A stretch of 64,000 nt of DNA, taken from Clostridia bacterium (GTDB taxonomy: Bacteria; Bacillota; Clostridia; Christensenellales; Borkfalkiaceae). The notes under the pieces are model-generated. The model did not search any database. It was not told the DNA's origin and saw only the letters and a program-made list of their open reading frames with translations. The translations under genes and the position numbers were made by a program. Shown piece after piece: positions 51,995 to 60,299 of this stretch. The stretch lies in the NCBI GenBank assembly GCA_017504165.1, contig JAFVRR010000006.1:124001-188000 (forward strand). Direction: 5' to 3'. Numbering within the stretch: position 1 is the stretch's first letter; each line of letters starts with the position of its first letter.

Positions 51995-53992
51995 TTACGC
52001 AAAATTGTAAATATATTCTTCTCTAAAGTTAGGGTAACCCCAACCTTTCTCCCAGGCCCACCAGCCCCATTCAAAGAATAGTTCATACACAACAACTACT
52101 TTTATACTTTCAATTTCGCCAGAATCTAAAGCGTAAATTTCCTTATCTTCATCAAGAAGTTTATTCCAGGCTATTTTAACTTTACTATCTTCACTTTGAT
52201 TCTTAAATATGTTAGTTAAAGAAATTGTTGTAGGCTCTGCACTATTTTTATATCTTATTTGAACGTATGACGCGCCTAATCCGATTCTTTCATTAAAGTC
52301 GTTACAATTTACTATTTTAGTTGACGTATCGTCAGACAAATAAAACGAGTGAGTATTATGTTGCGCCAAAATACTAGATAAAGGCAGGCTTTCAGGATTT
52401 GTCAAAATATTATACTGTATTGCAAATTCATCTTCATTTTGTAAAATATATTTACCATCGCTATTCACAGTGCATCCATATAATATTAATTGACCCATAT
52501 CGAAATTTTCATTAGAAGTATACCAAACTTCATCTGTTTCCGGTTTATTAGGGTCATAACCCGTATCATTCAAACAGCATTTTGCATCCAACGGTGTGAT
52601 AATAGGTGTGGTTTTTATATTTTCTTTATAATATTTGCTTAAAACCCTAGAATTTGCACTTTTAGCCTCTTCTAAGAAAGTTTGCTCTATTAAAATTTTA
52701 GTTTGATTATATTCTTGTGGCAATACTTCCCAAATTTCAACTAAACCTTTATCAGCGTAATCTACTAAAGACTTCTTCGCTTTTGATTGGTCGTTCAAGT
52801 CGGCAACAAAGCCAGAATAACCTTGCATAAATTGTTCTAAAGAAGATGCAGGTATACTATTGCCACCAGTACTTTGAGCGGAAAATTTTTCAAATGATTT
52901 AGATTTATTTAAACCCAAAGAAGAAAGCATTGAAAATCCTGACGACGTGCCGACTTGTCCTAAACCGTCTATTCCCGCTTGAACAGTAGTAGTCATTTGC
53001 ACACCCGTTTCTTGAGACCACTTAGATTCACTGTTAGCAATATAATAATCAAAAGAAATTTTACCGCCAAAATAAGCAGCGCCTATAAAGTGAGTACCGT
53101 ATTTAGATAAAAAAGATTTCGCCTCATCTACAGTATTTACCTTAGACGCATCGTTTAAAAATTCTTCACTTAGTATATTTTGATATTGCGAAGTAGATGC
53201 AAACGAATCTATACCTACAAGTTCATCCGCGTATATTTGCTCAAACGTACAATAAATTTCGTTAGTCGCTTTTACGTCACTATTAGTAAACGTCATTGCA
53301 AACGACCTATCTACACTTGCACTAAAGACATCATATTGCACTTCTGCACCTATTTTGTTTGAAATTTTAGTGTTAAAATCTTTAAAATAATCTTCGGCGG
53401 AAGTTTTAGTGACTATTCTTGACGTCATTTTACCTTCACTAATTTTAAACCAGTCTAATTGCTTAAGTTTATTAAAATCAAAAATCTTAGTTTTACCAAG
53501 GTAACTCGTATCGCAATAATTATCCGTTAAGGCGTTAACCGTTCTTCCGATAGCCATATATTTGGAATTAGCATCGTTAAGTATGTCGTTTTTTTCCGCT
53601 TCAGTTAAATCTTCCTTCTTGTCAGGGTCTATGGGTTGCTCATCATTTTTCTCATATATAAATACGTAATCTAAAGAATAATCGGAATTAGTTTTTACGT
53701 ATCCGTCGCCCTTTGCTTTAACCTTTGCCGTATATTCGTTGCCATCTATTAAATCTAAATTAGAAAGGTCATAATAATTATTACTAGTTGAATATTCAAC
53801 GCCGTCAACGTTTACTATGTATCCGCTTGCGGAATCTACGTAATTCCAAGTGAGTTTATTATTGGAATACTTAAGACCGGTAGGCGCGTCAAGTTGAACA
53901 ACAGAAATACAACCCGCCGTTGAAAATAACGACGTGAAAGCAACGGTAAACGTTACTAATAATGCTAAAAATCTTTTCTTAAATTTACACAT
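51995..53992 (-). CDS. MACPF (perforin-like) lipoprotein with Fn3-like domain
   Basis: I take the ATG at 53992 because AAAGGAG lies before it, giving 665 residues. The lipobox STAGC places Cys28 at the modified position. Residues about 35-112 form a beta-sandwich resembling fibronectin type III (GLKYSNNKLTWNYVDSASGY). The MACPF domain spans about 140-430, with the signature YGTHF (298-302) and the Gly pair at 309-310 before a conserved strand. MACPF/CDC proteins insert pores into membranes; bacterial forms include anti-bacterial or host-interaction agents. The C-terminal 180 residues are unassigned. Targets are unknown. Confidence 0.85.
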   Translation of the reverse strand: MCKFKKRFLALLVTFTVAFTSLFSTAGCISVVQLDAPTGLKYSNNKLTWNYVDSASGYIVNVDGVEYSTSNNYYDLSNLDLIDGNEYTAKVKAKGDGYVKTNSDYSLDYVFIYEKNDEQPIDPDKKEDLTEAEKNDILNDANSKYMAIGRTVNALTDNYCDTSYLGKTKIFDFNKLKQLDWFKISEGKMTSRIVTKTSAEDYFKDFNTKISNKIGAEVQYDVFSASVDRSFAMTFTNSDVKATNEIYCTFEQIYADELVGIDSFASTSQYQNILSEEFLNDASKVNTVDEAKSFLSKYGTHFIGAAYFGGKISFDYYIANSESKWSQETGVQMTTTVQAGIDGLGQVGTSSGFSMLSSLGLNKSKSFEKFSAQSTGGNSIPASSLEQFMQGYSGFVADLNDQSKAKKSLVDYADKGLVEIWEVLPQEYNQTKILIEQTFLEEAKSANSRVLSKYYKENIKTTPIITPLDAKCCLNDTGYDPNKPETDEVWYTSNENFDMGQLILYGCTVNSDGKYILQNEDEFAIQYNILTNPESLPLSSILAQHNTHSFYLSDDTSTKIVNCNDFNERIGLGASYVQIRYKNSAEPTTISLTNIFKNQSEDSKVKIAWNKLLDEDKEIYALDSGEIESIKVVVVYELFFEWGWWAWEKGWGYPNFREEYIYNFA

Positions 53993-54117
53993 AACTTTCT
54001 CCTTTGTTAAAAAGTGCAAACATTTATAATCTTACGTTGAGTAAAAATTAGACGTAAAATTGTAAATTTAACAACTTATCTTTACATTTTACGTCTTTAC
54101 ATATTAATTAAAAATTA

Positions 54118-54807
54118 TTATTCTATTATACTATCAAGTTCTTTTAATATTTCTTTTTCTCTATTTATCATAAATTGTTCTATACTTTCGTTATATGATT
54201 TAAGTTCGGCTTTTTTCTTTTCGTATAATTTAATATCTTTATTATATTTTGCAATGGCTTTCTCTTTTTCTTCCCCTTTCAATCCTGTTAAATATTTAAT
54301 TCTAATTAAAGTAATTATTAAACCAACGCCACTAGCAATTAAACACGCTCTAGTTAAAAATTGTAAAATATCTCTTACCTGAACAGTGAACGCATCATTT
54401 TTGTTTAAAAACATAAACACTAAACTGAGTGCTATAAAAATTATTAAAGTTCGTAATGATTTATAAAATAATTTAGGTTCTGCAACGTTAGGATATTTAG
54501 GCTTTATAGGTTTTGCAGGTCTTTCTCCTAATTTTGATTTCTCGTTATAATTATATTTATACTTTATTTGATCATAAGTACTAGTGCGAACATCGTTATA
54601 TTCTTCCTCTAATTCACAAGCTCTTTTATACCAAGGAGCGCTTTTGTCTCTAGTAAACGTAATTCTATTAAAAGTATATAAAGTGTCCCCTCTTCGTTCT
54701 TGACATCTTTGATTTGTATGTACTTCCCAACCAAATCTAGCATAATACTGTATCATTTCATTTTCTTGCCTAGGCGCTACTTGTTCAACTCTTGTTTCTT
54801 TTGCCAT
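54118..54807 (-). CDS. Two-helix membrane protein of unknown function
   Basis: The ATG at 54807 has AAAGGAG upstream; an earlier frame start at 54957 lacks one and would add 50 residues. The 229-residue protein has a charged N-terminal half, two hydrophobic helices (about 121-138 and 148-170), and a charged coiled C-terminus. Its front contains Trp/Arg clusters such as FGWEVHTNQRCQERRG, which I cannot place in a family. It faces a divergent XRE gene with an operator-like palindrome, so the two may form a regulated pair. Confidence 0.5.
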   Translation of the reverse strand: MAKETRVEQVAPRQENEMIQYYARFGWEVHTNQRCQERRGDTLYTFNRITFTRDKSAPWYKRACELEEEYNDVRTSTYDQIKYKYNYNEKSKLGERPAKPIKPKYPNVAEPKLFYKSLRTLIIFIALSLVFMFLNKNDAFTVQVRDILQFLTRACLIASGVGLIITLIRIKYLTGLKGEEKEKAIAKYNKDIKLYEKKKAELKSYNESIEQFMINREKEILKELDSIIE

Positions 54808-54870
54808 AATAATTCTCCTTTGTTTGCAATGTAATGTGAGTATATCACAATTTGAGATATTTGTCAACAG

Positions 54871-54893
54871 CTCGAAACGAGATACCTTATAAT
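54871..54893 (+). promoter_or_regulatory. Promoter and operator-like palindrome between the XRE gene and its divergent neighbour
   Basis: CTCGAAACGAG (54871-54881) is an inverted repeat and TATAAT (54888-54893) follows 7 bases before the XRE ATG at 54900. The message would be leaderless. A -35 at the right distance is not clear (TTGTCA is 21 bases upstream of the -10). Repression by the XRE protein is likely but untested. Confidence 0.5.
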
Positions 54894-54899
54894 AATTAT

Positions 54900-55088
54900 A
54901 TGAGGTTAAAGGAAGTAAGAGAAGAGAATAATTTAACACAAAACCAAATTGCTGCATACTTAAACGTTAAACAAAACACATATTCGCAATACGAAACGGA
55001 AAAACGCCAACTACCTATTGACGTTTTAATAAGACTTGCCAAATTTTACCAAGTTACTACAGATTATCTTCTAGAATTAGAAGATTAA
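54900..55088 (+). CDS. Small XRE-family regulator
   Basis: A 62-residue HTH protein starting at ATG 54900 (MRLKEVREENNLTQNQ), with YLNVKQNTYSQYE as recognition helix and a closing FYQVTTDYLLELED. It is a single-domain Cro/C1-type repressor. The start near the -10 box suggests a leaderless transcript. It faces the unknown membrane protein gene and precedes the tRNA gene. Confidence 0.8.
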   Translation: MRLKEVREENNLTQNQIAAYLNVKQNTYSQYETEKRQLPIDVLIRLAKFYQVTTDYLLELED

Positions 55089-55113
55089 CCCCACAAACTT
55101 ATGTTCGTGGGGT
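55086..55113 (+). terminator. Terminator after the small XRE gene
   Basis: AACCCCAC / GTGGGGTT with an inner AAC/GTT pair and a TTTT tail. Confidence 0.8.
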
Positions 55114-55208
55114 TTTATTATATATTTTTATATAGGTTTGGCGTTCGCGCCTAGCGATTGAACCCTTGGCTAAAAATATGCGGAGCAACGCATATTTTTT
55201 AAACGCCC

Positions 55209-55222
55209 CGTTCAAATCCCGC
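55209..55222 (+). repeat. Inverted copy of a tRNA T-arm sequence
   Basis: gttcaaatcccgcc on the plus strand is identical in reverse complement to the T-arm of the tRNA-Ser (55286-55299). Between the two lies a terminator hairpin, and a perfect hairpin AAAAATATGCG / CGCATATTTTT precedes at 55172-55200. It might be a degraded tRNA or integration scar. No complete tRNA can be folded here. Confidence 0.4.
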
Positions 55223-55246
55223 CACGGCTATTCAATGCAACAAAAA

Positions 55247-55267
55247 AAGGATGCACACGGCATCCTT
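55247..55267 (-). terminator. Terminator after tRNA-Ser
   Basis: AAGGATGC / GCATCCTT with a 5-base loop, followed by T residues on the minus strand. Confidence 0.85.
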
Positions 55268-55274
55268 ATTTTGT

Positions 55275-55367
55275 TGGCGGAAAAGGCGGGATTTGAACCC
55301 GCGCTGCGGTTTAAGCCACACTACTCCCTTAGCAGGGGAGCCCCTTGAGCCACTTGGGTACTTTTCC
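55275..55367 (-). tRNA. tRNA-Ser (anticodon GCU)
   Basis: A 93-base class II tRNA with encoded CCA. The acceptor begins GGAAAAG and ends CTTTTCC plus GCCA. The anticodon stem CTCCC / GGGAG encloses CTGCTAA, so the anticodon is GCT, reading AGU/AGC codons. A long variable arm (GTAGTGTGGCTTAAACCGC) and the T-arm GCGGGTTCAAATCCCGC are in place. It is a complete gene. Confidence 0.95.
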
Positions 55368-55480
55368 ATTTGCTCAAAACATTAGTTTTTATTAAGTTAG
55401 CCTAAACATAATAACACATTAAAACTATATTGTCAAAATATTTTCGCATTTTTTATAAAATTTATTTATTTTCGCTTTTT

Positions 55481-55509
55481 AGTTATGCCCGAAAATTTCG
55501 GGCATAACT
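55481..55509 (-). terminator. Terminator after ydbT
   Basis: AGTTATGCCCGAAA / TTTCGGGCATAACT around one base, immediately beyond the stop at 55516. Confidence 0.85.
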
Positions 55510-55515
55510 TAATTT

Positions 55516-57039
55516 TTAGTAAATTACGATATTTCTTAATTTTTCAACAAGGCTTTCATCTACGTTTTTTAAAACTATTACGTTTGATTGGTCGTTTGCC
55601 CTAAAGTGAATTTTAAATGAATATATACCCGCCTTTTTTCTAAACGGCGTTGTAATATTTTCAATACCGATAACGTGCTTGCGATTTATAACCGTAGTTT
55701 TTTTAGTAAATCCGCCGTTTATGATAGTTAGTTTATCCCCGTTTATAGTTATGCCGTTATTAAAATATTCAAACAAACCGCAAATTAAAACGAAGGCTAA
55801 AATTAGCAAAGTAACAAGCGTTAAAATTAATACAACCGTTAAAACGACTTCGCTAGAAACTTTAAACACTACAAGTTCAAGCGCAATAATTAGTATAGTT
55901 AGACCGCTAAACACAAGCGTAAAGAATGAAGTCCAAGAAATAAACGGAAAATACTTTTTAGTCTTTTCCTCTTTAATATCAGGAACGTAACTAGGTAAAA
56001 CCTTGCTTATATTTTCATTTACTTCGCTTTCTTTACAAAGTGGGAACAACACGCCGATAGTATTATTGGTATTATTTTCGTTAGACCCTTCGGTATACCC
56101 TATAACTTCAAGTTTAACGGAAACGAATTTAAAGAGTTTTTGTATTAAATTTTGAGTTATAACTACCCCTTTAATTTTGTTAAGTTTAAAAGTGTTGTTA
56201 TTATTTACAAATAAACCGTAATTGATTTCAATATCATTTTCGTTTCTATATACCCTAAACTTATAATAAGAAACGAAAGACACTAAAATATTGATAATAA
56301 AAGCGAAAACGCTAATTCCTAAATAACCTAATAAAACGTAAAGAACAACGGCTATAATTATGTTAAAGTCTTCGTTTCTAATATACTTTAATAAAAACGG
56401 CAAGCCTAAACCAAAGACAATAAGAACGATAAACGATAATGCAAATAACACTATAAGCGTAGTTACGGCGTTGATAAGAGAATATAAAAACTTAGATTTT
56501 GCATTAAACTCGTAAAGGTTTTCCTTTTCTTCCGTTTTTATTTCAACTTCTTCGTCGTCACAAATTTTGCCAGATTGTCTAAGTTTAATTTCTTCTAAAA
56601 GCCTATCTACTTCTTTATCGTTTTCAACAATTAAAATTTCGGCAATATGCCCTGTATTTGCAGAACCACTATCAAGCGTTAACACGGCAATTTTAAATAG
56701 CCTATGGAATAAATTTTGCTTTTTATTAACAGCGTGGATTTTTCTATATTCTAAAATAGATTTCTTTTTGAATAAAACGCCCCTTTGGCATTCTATTTTA
56801 TCATTTTTAAGTTCGTAGCCCGACGTTTTATAGTAAAAAATACTATATACCGTTTTAACGGCGTACGCTAGGATAAAAATTATAGAAAAATAAAGAATTA
56901 TTTTAGAAAGCGTTTCTTCATTTATAGGAACTTCCCCATCCGAAAAGAACTCGGTAAACAAGCAAAAAACAATAAAGAAAATTACTATAAAATCCACTAC
57001 TAAATGGTAGTAAATATAGTTTTTATTGAATTTTTTCAT
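55516..57039 (-). CDS. Bacterial PH-domain membrane protein (YdbT-like)
   Basis: A 507-residue protein with several pairs of transmembrane helices separated by bPH_2 domains: helices about 12-30 and 45-65, then domain with the motif YELKNDKIECQRGVLFKKKS, further helices about 185-250, a second and a third PH-like segment toward the end. This is the YdbT arrangement in Bacillus, whose YdbS/YdbT pair is implicated in protection against certain antimicrobial peptides. It overlaps the ydbS-like gene by 17 bases, so the two are coupled. Ligand or process is not seen. Confidence 0.75.
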   Translation of the reverse strand: MKKFNKNYIYYHLVVDFIVIFFIVFCLFTEFFSDGEVPINEETLSKIILYFSIIFILAYAVKTVYSIFYYKTSGYELKNDKIECQRGVLFKKKSILEYRKIHAVNKKQNLFHRLFKIAVLTLDSGSANTGHIAEILIVENDKEVDRLLEEIKLRQSGKICDDEEVEIKTEEKENLYEFNAKSKFLYSLINAVTTLIVLFALSFIVLIVFGLGLPFLLKYIRNEDFNIIIAVVLYVLLGYLGISVFAFIINILVSFVSYYKFRVYRNENDIEINYGLFVNNNNTFKLNKIKGVVITQNLIQKLFKFVSVKLEVIGYTEGSNENNTNNTIGVLFPLCKESEVNENISKVLPSYVPDIKEEKTKKYFPFISWTSFFTLVFSGLTILIIALELVVFKVSSEVVLTVVLILTLVTLLILAFVLICGLFEYFNNGITINGDKLTIINGGFTKKTTVINRKHVIGIENITTPFRKKAGIYSFKIHFRANDQSNVIVLKNVDESLVEKLRNIVIY

Positions 57040-57505
57040 TTGCTAAATCCTCTAATCTTTTCTTTAAATTTACTTCAACTTCACTAACAATAGTTTTTGC
57101 AACTTCGCTATCTAAACAACTGAGTTCAAAGTTAGAGCCTGCAGTTGAAAAAATAACGCCTTTTAGTTTAAATAAAGCCATTATAGGGCCTTGAACTATA
57201 TGTAAATCTTGAATTTGACAAATTGGAATAACTAAAACGTGTTTAAATATAACACCGTATTTTATAACTACCCTTTCGTTATCGTAAAAATATCCGTAAT
57301 AGCGGTATTTTAAGAATGGATAAATCATAAAAAATATCGCAAGTAACGTAAGTGGTAAAACTACCGATAACCCTAAAACTAATTTTAAGATTTTAGGTAC
57401 GAAAATAAGTGTATTAATACTAGCCACTATAAAAATAAAGGCAAAAATATAATAAGTAAGCGCCCAATAATTTTTGGCTTTTTCATTTAATCTTGTAAAT
57501 TCCAT
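57023..57505 (-). CDS. Bacterial PH-domain membrane protein (YdbS-like)
   Basis: A 160-residue protein with two N-terminal transmembrane helices (about 14-35 and 40-63) and one bPH_2 domain that carries RYYGYFYDNERVVIKYG and QIQDLHIVQGPI motifs. It is the YdbS partner of the following gene. Only 12 bases separate it from aroQ upstream, so it may be on the aromatic amino acid transcript by read-through; the two functions are unrelated as far as is known. Confidence 0.75.
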   Translation of the reverse strand: MEFTRLNEKAKNYWALTYYIFAFIFIVASINTLIFVPKILKLVLGLSVVLPLTLLAIFFMIYPFLKYRYYGYFYDNERVVIKYGVIFKHVLVIPICQIQDLHIVQGPIMALFKLKGVIFSTAGSNFELSCLDSEVAKTIVSEVEVNLKKRLEDLANEKIQ

Positions 57506-57517
57506 AATATCTCCTTT

Positions 57518-57952
57518 TTAACACCAAGTTTTATCTAAAAAATAGTCTATTGCCATTGTGTAGCCTTTAACACCATAGCCCGCGTACATTTTTTCGGCAA
57601 ATAGGCTAATATAACTATGTTTTCTAAACTCTTCCCTTTCGTTTATGTTAGTAATATGCACCTCAACGGTTGGAATATTAACCGCTTTAAGCGCGTCTAA
57701 AATAGCAACGCTAGTGTGAGTATACGCGCCAGCGTTGATAATAATTCCGTCAAACTTGTTAAGCGCCTTTTGAATTTTAGTACAAATTTCGCCCTCTGAG
57801 TTAGATTGATAAAGTTCAACCTTTACCCCTTTTTCTTTGGCGTAAGTTTTAACAGTTTTTACTAAACTTTTATAATCCGACTTGCCGTACAAATCCGGCT
57901 CGCGAATGCCAAGCATATTCAAATTTACACCGTTAATTACAAGAATTTTCAT
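57518..57952 (-). CDS. aroQ: 3-dehydroquinate dehydratase, type II
   Basis: A 144-residue type II dehydroquinase acting in the shikimate pathway. NGVNLNMLGIREPDLYG (6-22) with its active-site Tyr/Arg region, NAGAYTHTS and VEVHITN are diagnostic. It overlaps the aroE-aroK gene by 20 bases and has AGAGGTGA upstream. It follows the pathway order of the operon. Confidence 0.95.
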   Translation of the reverse strand: MKILVINGVNLNMLGIREPDLYGKSDYKSLVKTVKTYAKEKGVKVELYQSNSEGEICTKIQKALNKFDGIIINAGAYTHTSVAILDALKAVNIPTVEVHITNINEREEFRKHSYISLFAEKMYAGYGVKGYTMAIDYFLDKTWC

Positions 57953-59159
57953 AATCTTTTATCACCTCTTTAGCGCAGTTTTCAATAGTAGAATCATTTT
58001 CCACTATTATATCACTAACGCTTTCGTATATACTTTTGCGCTTTTCGTATAGCGCTTTAATACCTTCTTTTTGAGAGATTGGTCTATTGTCTGAAGTTAA
58101 AAGATTAACGTCGCGCTTAATATAAATTATAGTGCCGTTTCTCTTTAAATTAGTAACGTTTTCTTCCCTTAAAATAGCACCGCCACCAAGTGAAATTACC
58201 GCCCCGCTTTTTATAGACAATTCTTTTATAACTTCGCTTTCTATATCCCTAAACGCAACTTCGCCTTGCTCGTTAATTATTTCCGATGGTGTTTTGCCCG
58301 TCTTTTTAATAATCTCGTCATCGCTATCGTAAAAAGTAAGCCCCGTAGTTTTAGAAATAAGTTTACCTACGCTAGTTTTACCAGCAGACGGCATTCCGCA
58401 TAAAATTATATTATAAGTTAATTTTCTAATCTCTTTTATAGTATTTTCGGTAACTAGTTTATCGTGCGAAGTATTCGTCCAAATATCTTTGGCAAGTAAG
58501 GCTTGCTCTACAAGCATTGAAAGCCCGTCTTCGCAAGGAATACCAAGCGATTTTGCCTCCATTAATAGTTCGGTGTTTTTAGGATTGTAAATACAATCGA
58601 ACACCCCTAAAAGTTTTTTAAACGGCGCTAAATTAATTGGCTTTGCGTAAACTTTAGGAAACATTCCAACGGGGGTACAGTTAATAATAATTTCGGTATC
58701 AACTAAATCGTAACAGTTTTCGTAGTTTACCTTTCCCGTTCTACTAACCACCGTTATACTCTTAGCCCCCTCACGCTTAGATAAAGTAACCGCGGTGTTA
58801 GAAGTTCCACCACTACCTAAAATCATAACGTGCTTGTCTTTTAAACTAAGACCTATCCTATTTATCATATAATTCATACCGTCAACGTCGGTATTGTATC
58901 CGTAAAACACCCCGTTTTTATTAACTACGGTATTTACCGCGCCCGCGCTTTTGGCTATGGGCGAAAGTTCCGCCATATACGGCAAAACGTCTTTTTTATA
59001 GGGAATAGTTACGTTAAAGCCGTCGTAAGAGCATTCTTTAAAGAAGTTATCAAGCATATCTTTTTTAACTTCTACAAGTTTATAGTCTAGCCCGAACTTT
59101 TCGTGAATAACTTGCGAGTAACTATGCTTTAAAACTTCACCTATTAAACAGTATTTCAT
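57933..59159 (-). CDS. Bifunctional shikimate dehydrogenase-shikimate kinase
   Basis: A 408-residue fusion. Residues 1-245 are AroE: an NVTIPYKK substrate motif (49-56), NTDVDG (89-94) and the nucleotide loop GSGGTS (115-120), reducing 3-dehydroshikimate. Residues 249-408 are AroK: P-loop GMPSAGKTS (255-263), DSD (about 277) and a GGGA lid segment, phosphorylating shikimate. The kinase part is preceded by a short linker, with both domains complete. It overlaps pheA by four bases (ATGA). This fusion spares one operon gene. Confidence 0.9.
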   Translation of the reverse strand: MKYCLIGEVLKHSYSQVIHEKFGLDYKLVEVKKDMLDNFFKECSYDGFNVTIPYKKDVLPYMAELSPIAKSAGAVNTVVNKNGVFYGYNTDVDGMNYMINRIGLSLKDKHVMILGSGGTSNTAVTLSKREGAKSITVVSRTGKVNYENCYDLVDTEIIINCTPVGMFPKVYAKPINLAPFKKLLGVFDCIYNPKNTELLMEAKSLGIPCEDGLSMLVEQALLAKDIWTNTSHDKLVTENTIKEIRKLTYNIILCGMPSAGKTSVGKLISKTTGLTFYDSDDEIIKKTGKTPSEIINEQGEVAFRDIESEVIKELSIKSGAVISLGGGAILREENVTNLKRNGTIIYIKRDVNLLTSDNRPISQKEGIKALYEKRKSIYESVSDIIVENDSTIENCAKEVIKDYENSCN

Positions 59160-60295
59160 AAAATTTCCTTATACGCGCCTAAGAAGTTAAAGAGCATTGA
59201 ACTATTTTCCATCTCTGCAATTAAGTTAAGAACGCCGTTGTCTTGAACGTTGCCTTCAAAATCAAAGTAGAATAAGAATTCAAAGTCACTGCCGTGGATT
59301 GGTCTACTTTCAAGTTTAGTAAGGTTTAACCCAAGGGCTGAGAACCTTGCTAAAATTTTACTTAAACTACCGCTTTCGTGTGGGGCGCTAGTCATAATGC
59401 TTATTCTATCGCTACCGTCGAATACGTTTAAGTCTTTAGAAATTAAGATAAACCTAGTATAGTTGTTAGAATTATCTTCAACGTTTTCTTCTAAAATTTT
59501 AAGACCGTAAATTTCAGCGCACTCTTTAGAGCATAAGCAAGCCAAAGTTTTATCGTCGCTTTCCGCTACCTTTTTAGCGGAAACCGCGGTGTTTTCTACC
59601 GCTTCATAATCAAATTTAGAATTTTTAAGATATTCCGCGCATTGACTAAGCGCTTGAGTATGAGAAATAACCTTTTTGATTTGCGATTTTTCTACGCCTG
59701 GCAAAACTGCTAAACAATGGCTAATTTTAACCCTAATTGAACGAGCAATATAGAAACTATACTTATTCATTAAATCGTACACTTCAAGCACAGAGCCCGC
59801 AGTACTGTTTTCAATAGGAAGTACGCCGTATTCGCATAAGCCTTTATCAACCGCCGTGAATACCCCTTCAAAGTTTTTAAAATAACTTACGTCTGAGATA
59901 GGGAAAAATCTCTTTGCGGCAACACCGCTATTAGCGCCCAACACGCCTTGACAAGCAACGGTTGCCGAAACCGGAAGTTTTCTATCTTCTTTTACAACCG
60001 CCTCTTTAATTTTTTCTACCGACTTAGAAGTTTTATTCATAAGCGTAGATTGGTAAGACTTGCTTACCGCAAACATAGTAGAATACAACTCTTTAAGATA
60101 AAATTTAAGTTCGTTCGGCGTTTTTGTTGATAATCTATAAACGATGCTATCTTCACGGCTACTATCGTTTACCGCTTTGCCCGTTTCAATTTTGCTTTTT
60201 GCAACTTCGCCCGAAAGTTCCATTCTCTTTAAAAAGCAATTTAAAATCTCATCGTCAATTTTGTCAATTTCTACTCTAATATCTTTTAAATCCAT
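59156..60295 (-). CDS. pheA: Chorismate mutase-prephenate dehydratase (P-protein)
   Basis: A 379-residue fusion leading to phenylpyruvate. Residues 1-85 form the AroQ chorismate mutase helix bundle (RVEIDKIDDEILNCFLKRM). The prephenate dehydratase core (about 108-285) contains GVLGANSG and the catalytic region GVLPIENSTAG (with SCTA-type threonine replaced locally; the active TRF motif reads YTRFILI). The C-terminal ACT domain (about 295-375, ESRPIHGSDFEFLFY) binds Phe for feedback inhibition. It works with tyrA and the aro genes here. Confidence 0.93.
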   Translation of the reverse strand: MDLKDIRVEIDKIDDEILNCFLKRMELSGEVAKSKIETGKAVNDSSREDSIVYRLSTKTPNELKFYLKELYSTMFAVSKSYQSTLMNKTSKSVEKIKEAVVKEDRKLPVSATVACQGVLGANSGVAAKRFFPISDVSYFKNFEGVFTAVDKGLCEYGVLPIENSTAGSVLEVYDLMNKYSFYIARSIRVKISHCLAVLPGVEKSQIKKVISHTQALSQCAEYLKNSKFDYEAVENTAVSAKKVAESDDKTLACLCSKECAEIYGLKILEENVEDNSNNYTRFILISKDLNVFDGSDRISIMTSAPHESGSLSKILARFSALGLNLTKLESRPIHGSDFEFLFYFDFEGNVQDNGVLNLIAEMENSSMLFNFLGAYKEIL

Positions 60296-60299
60296 TATT

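Noticed and set aside
51838..52095. An 85-residue minus-strand frame across the end of the MACPF gene
   Set aside because: It overlaps the MACPF gene end in another frame and crosses its terminator; no ribosome site or domain supports it.
55166..55348. A plus-strand frame covering the tRNA-Ser region
   Set aside because: It runs across the tRNA and its terminator on the opposite strand.
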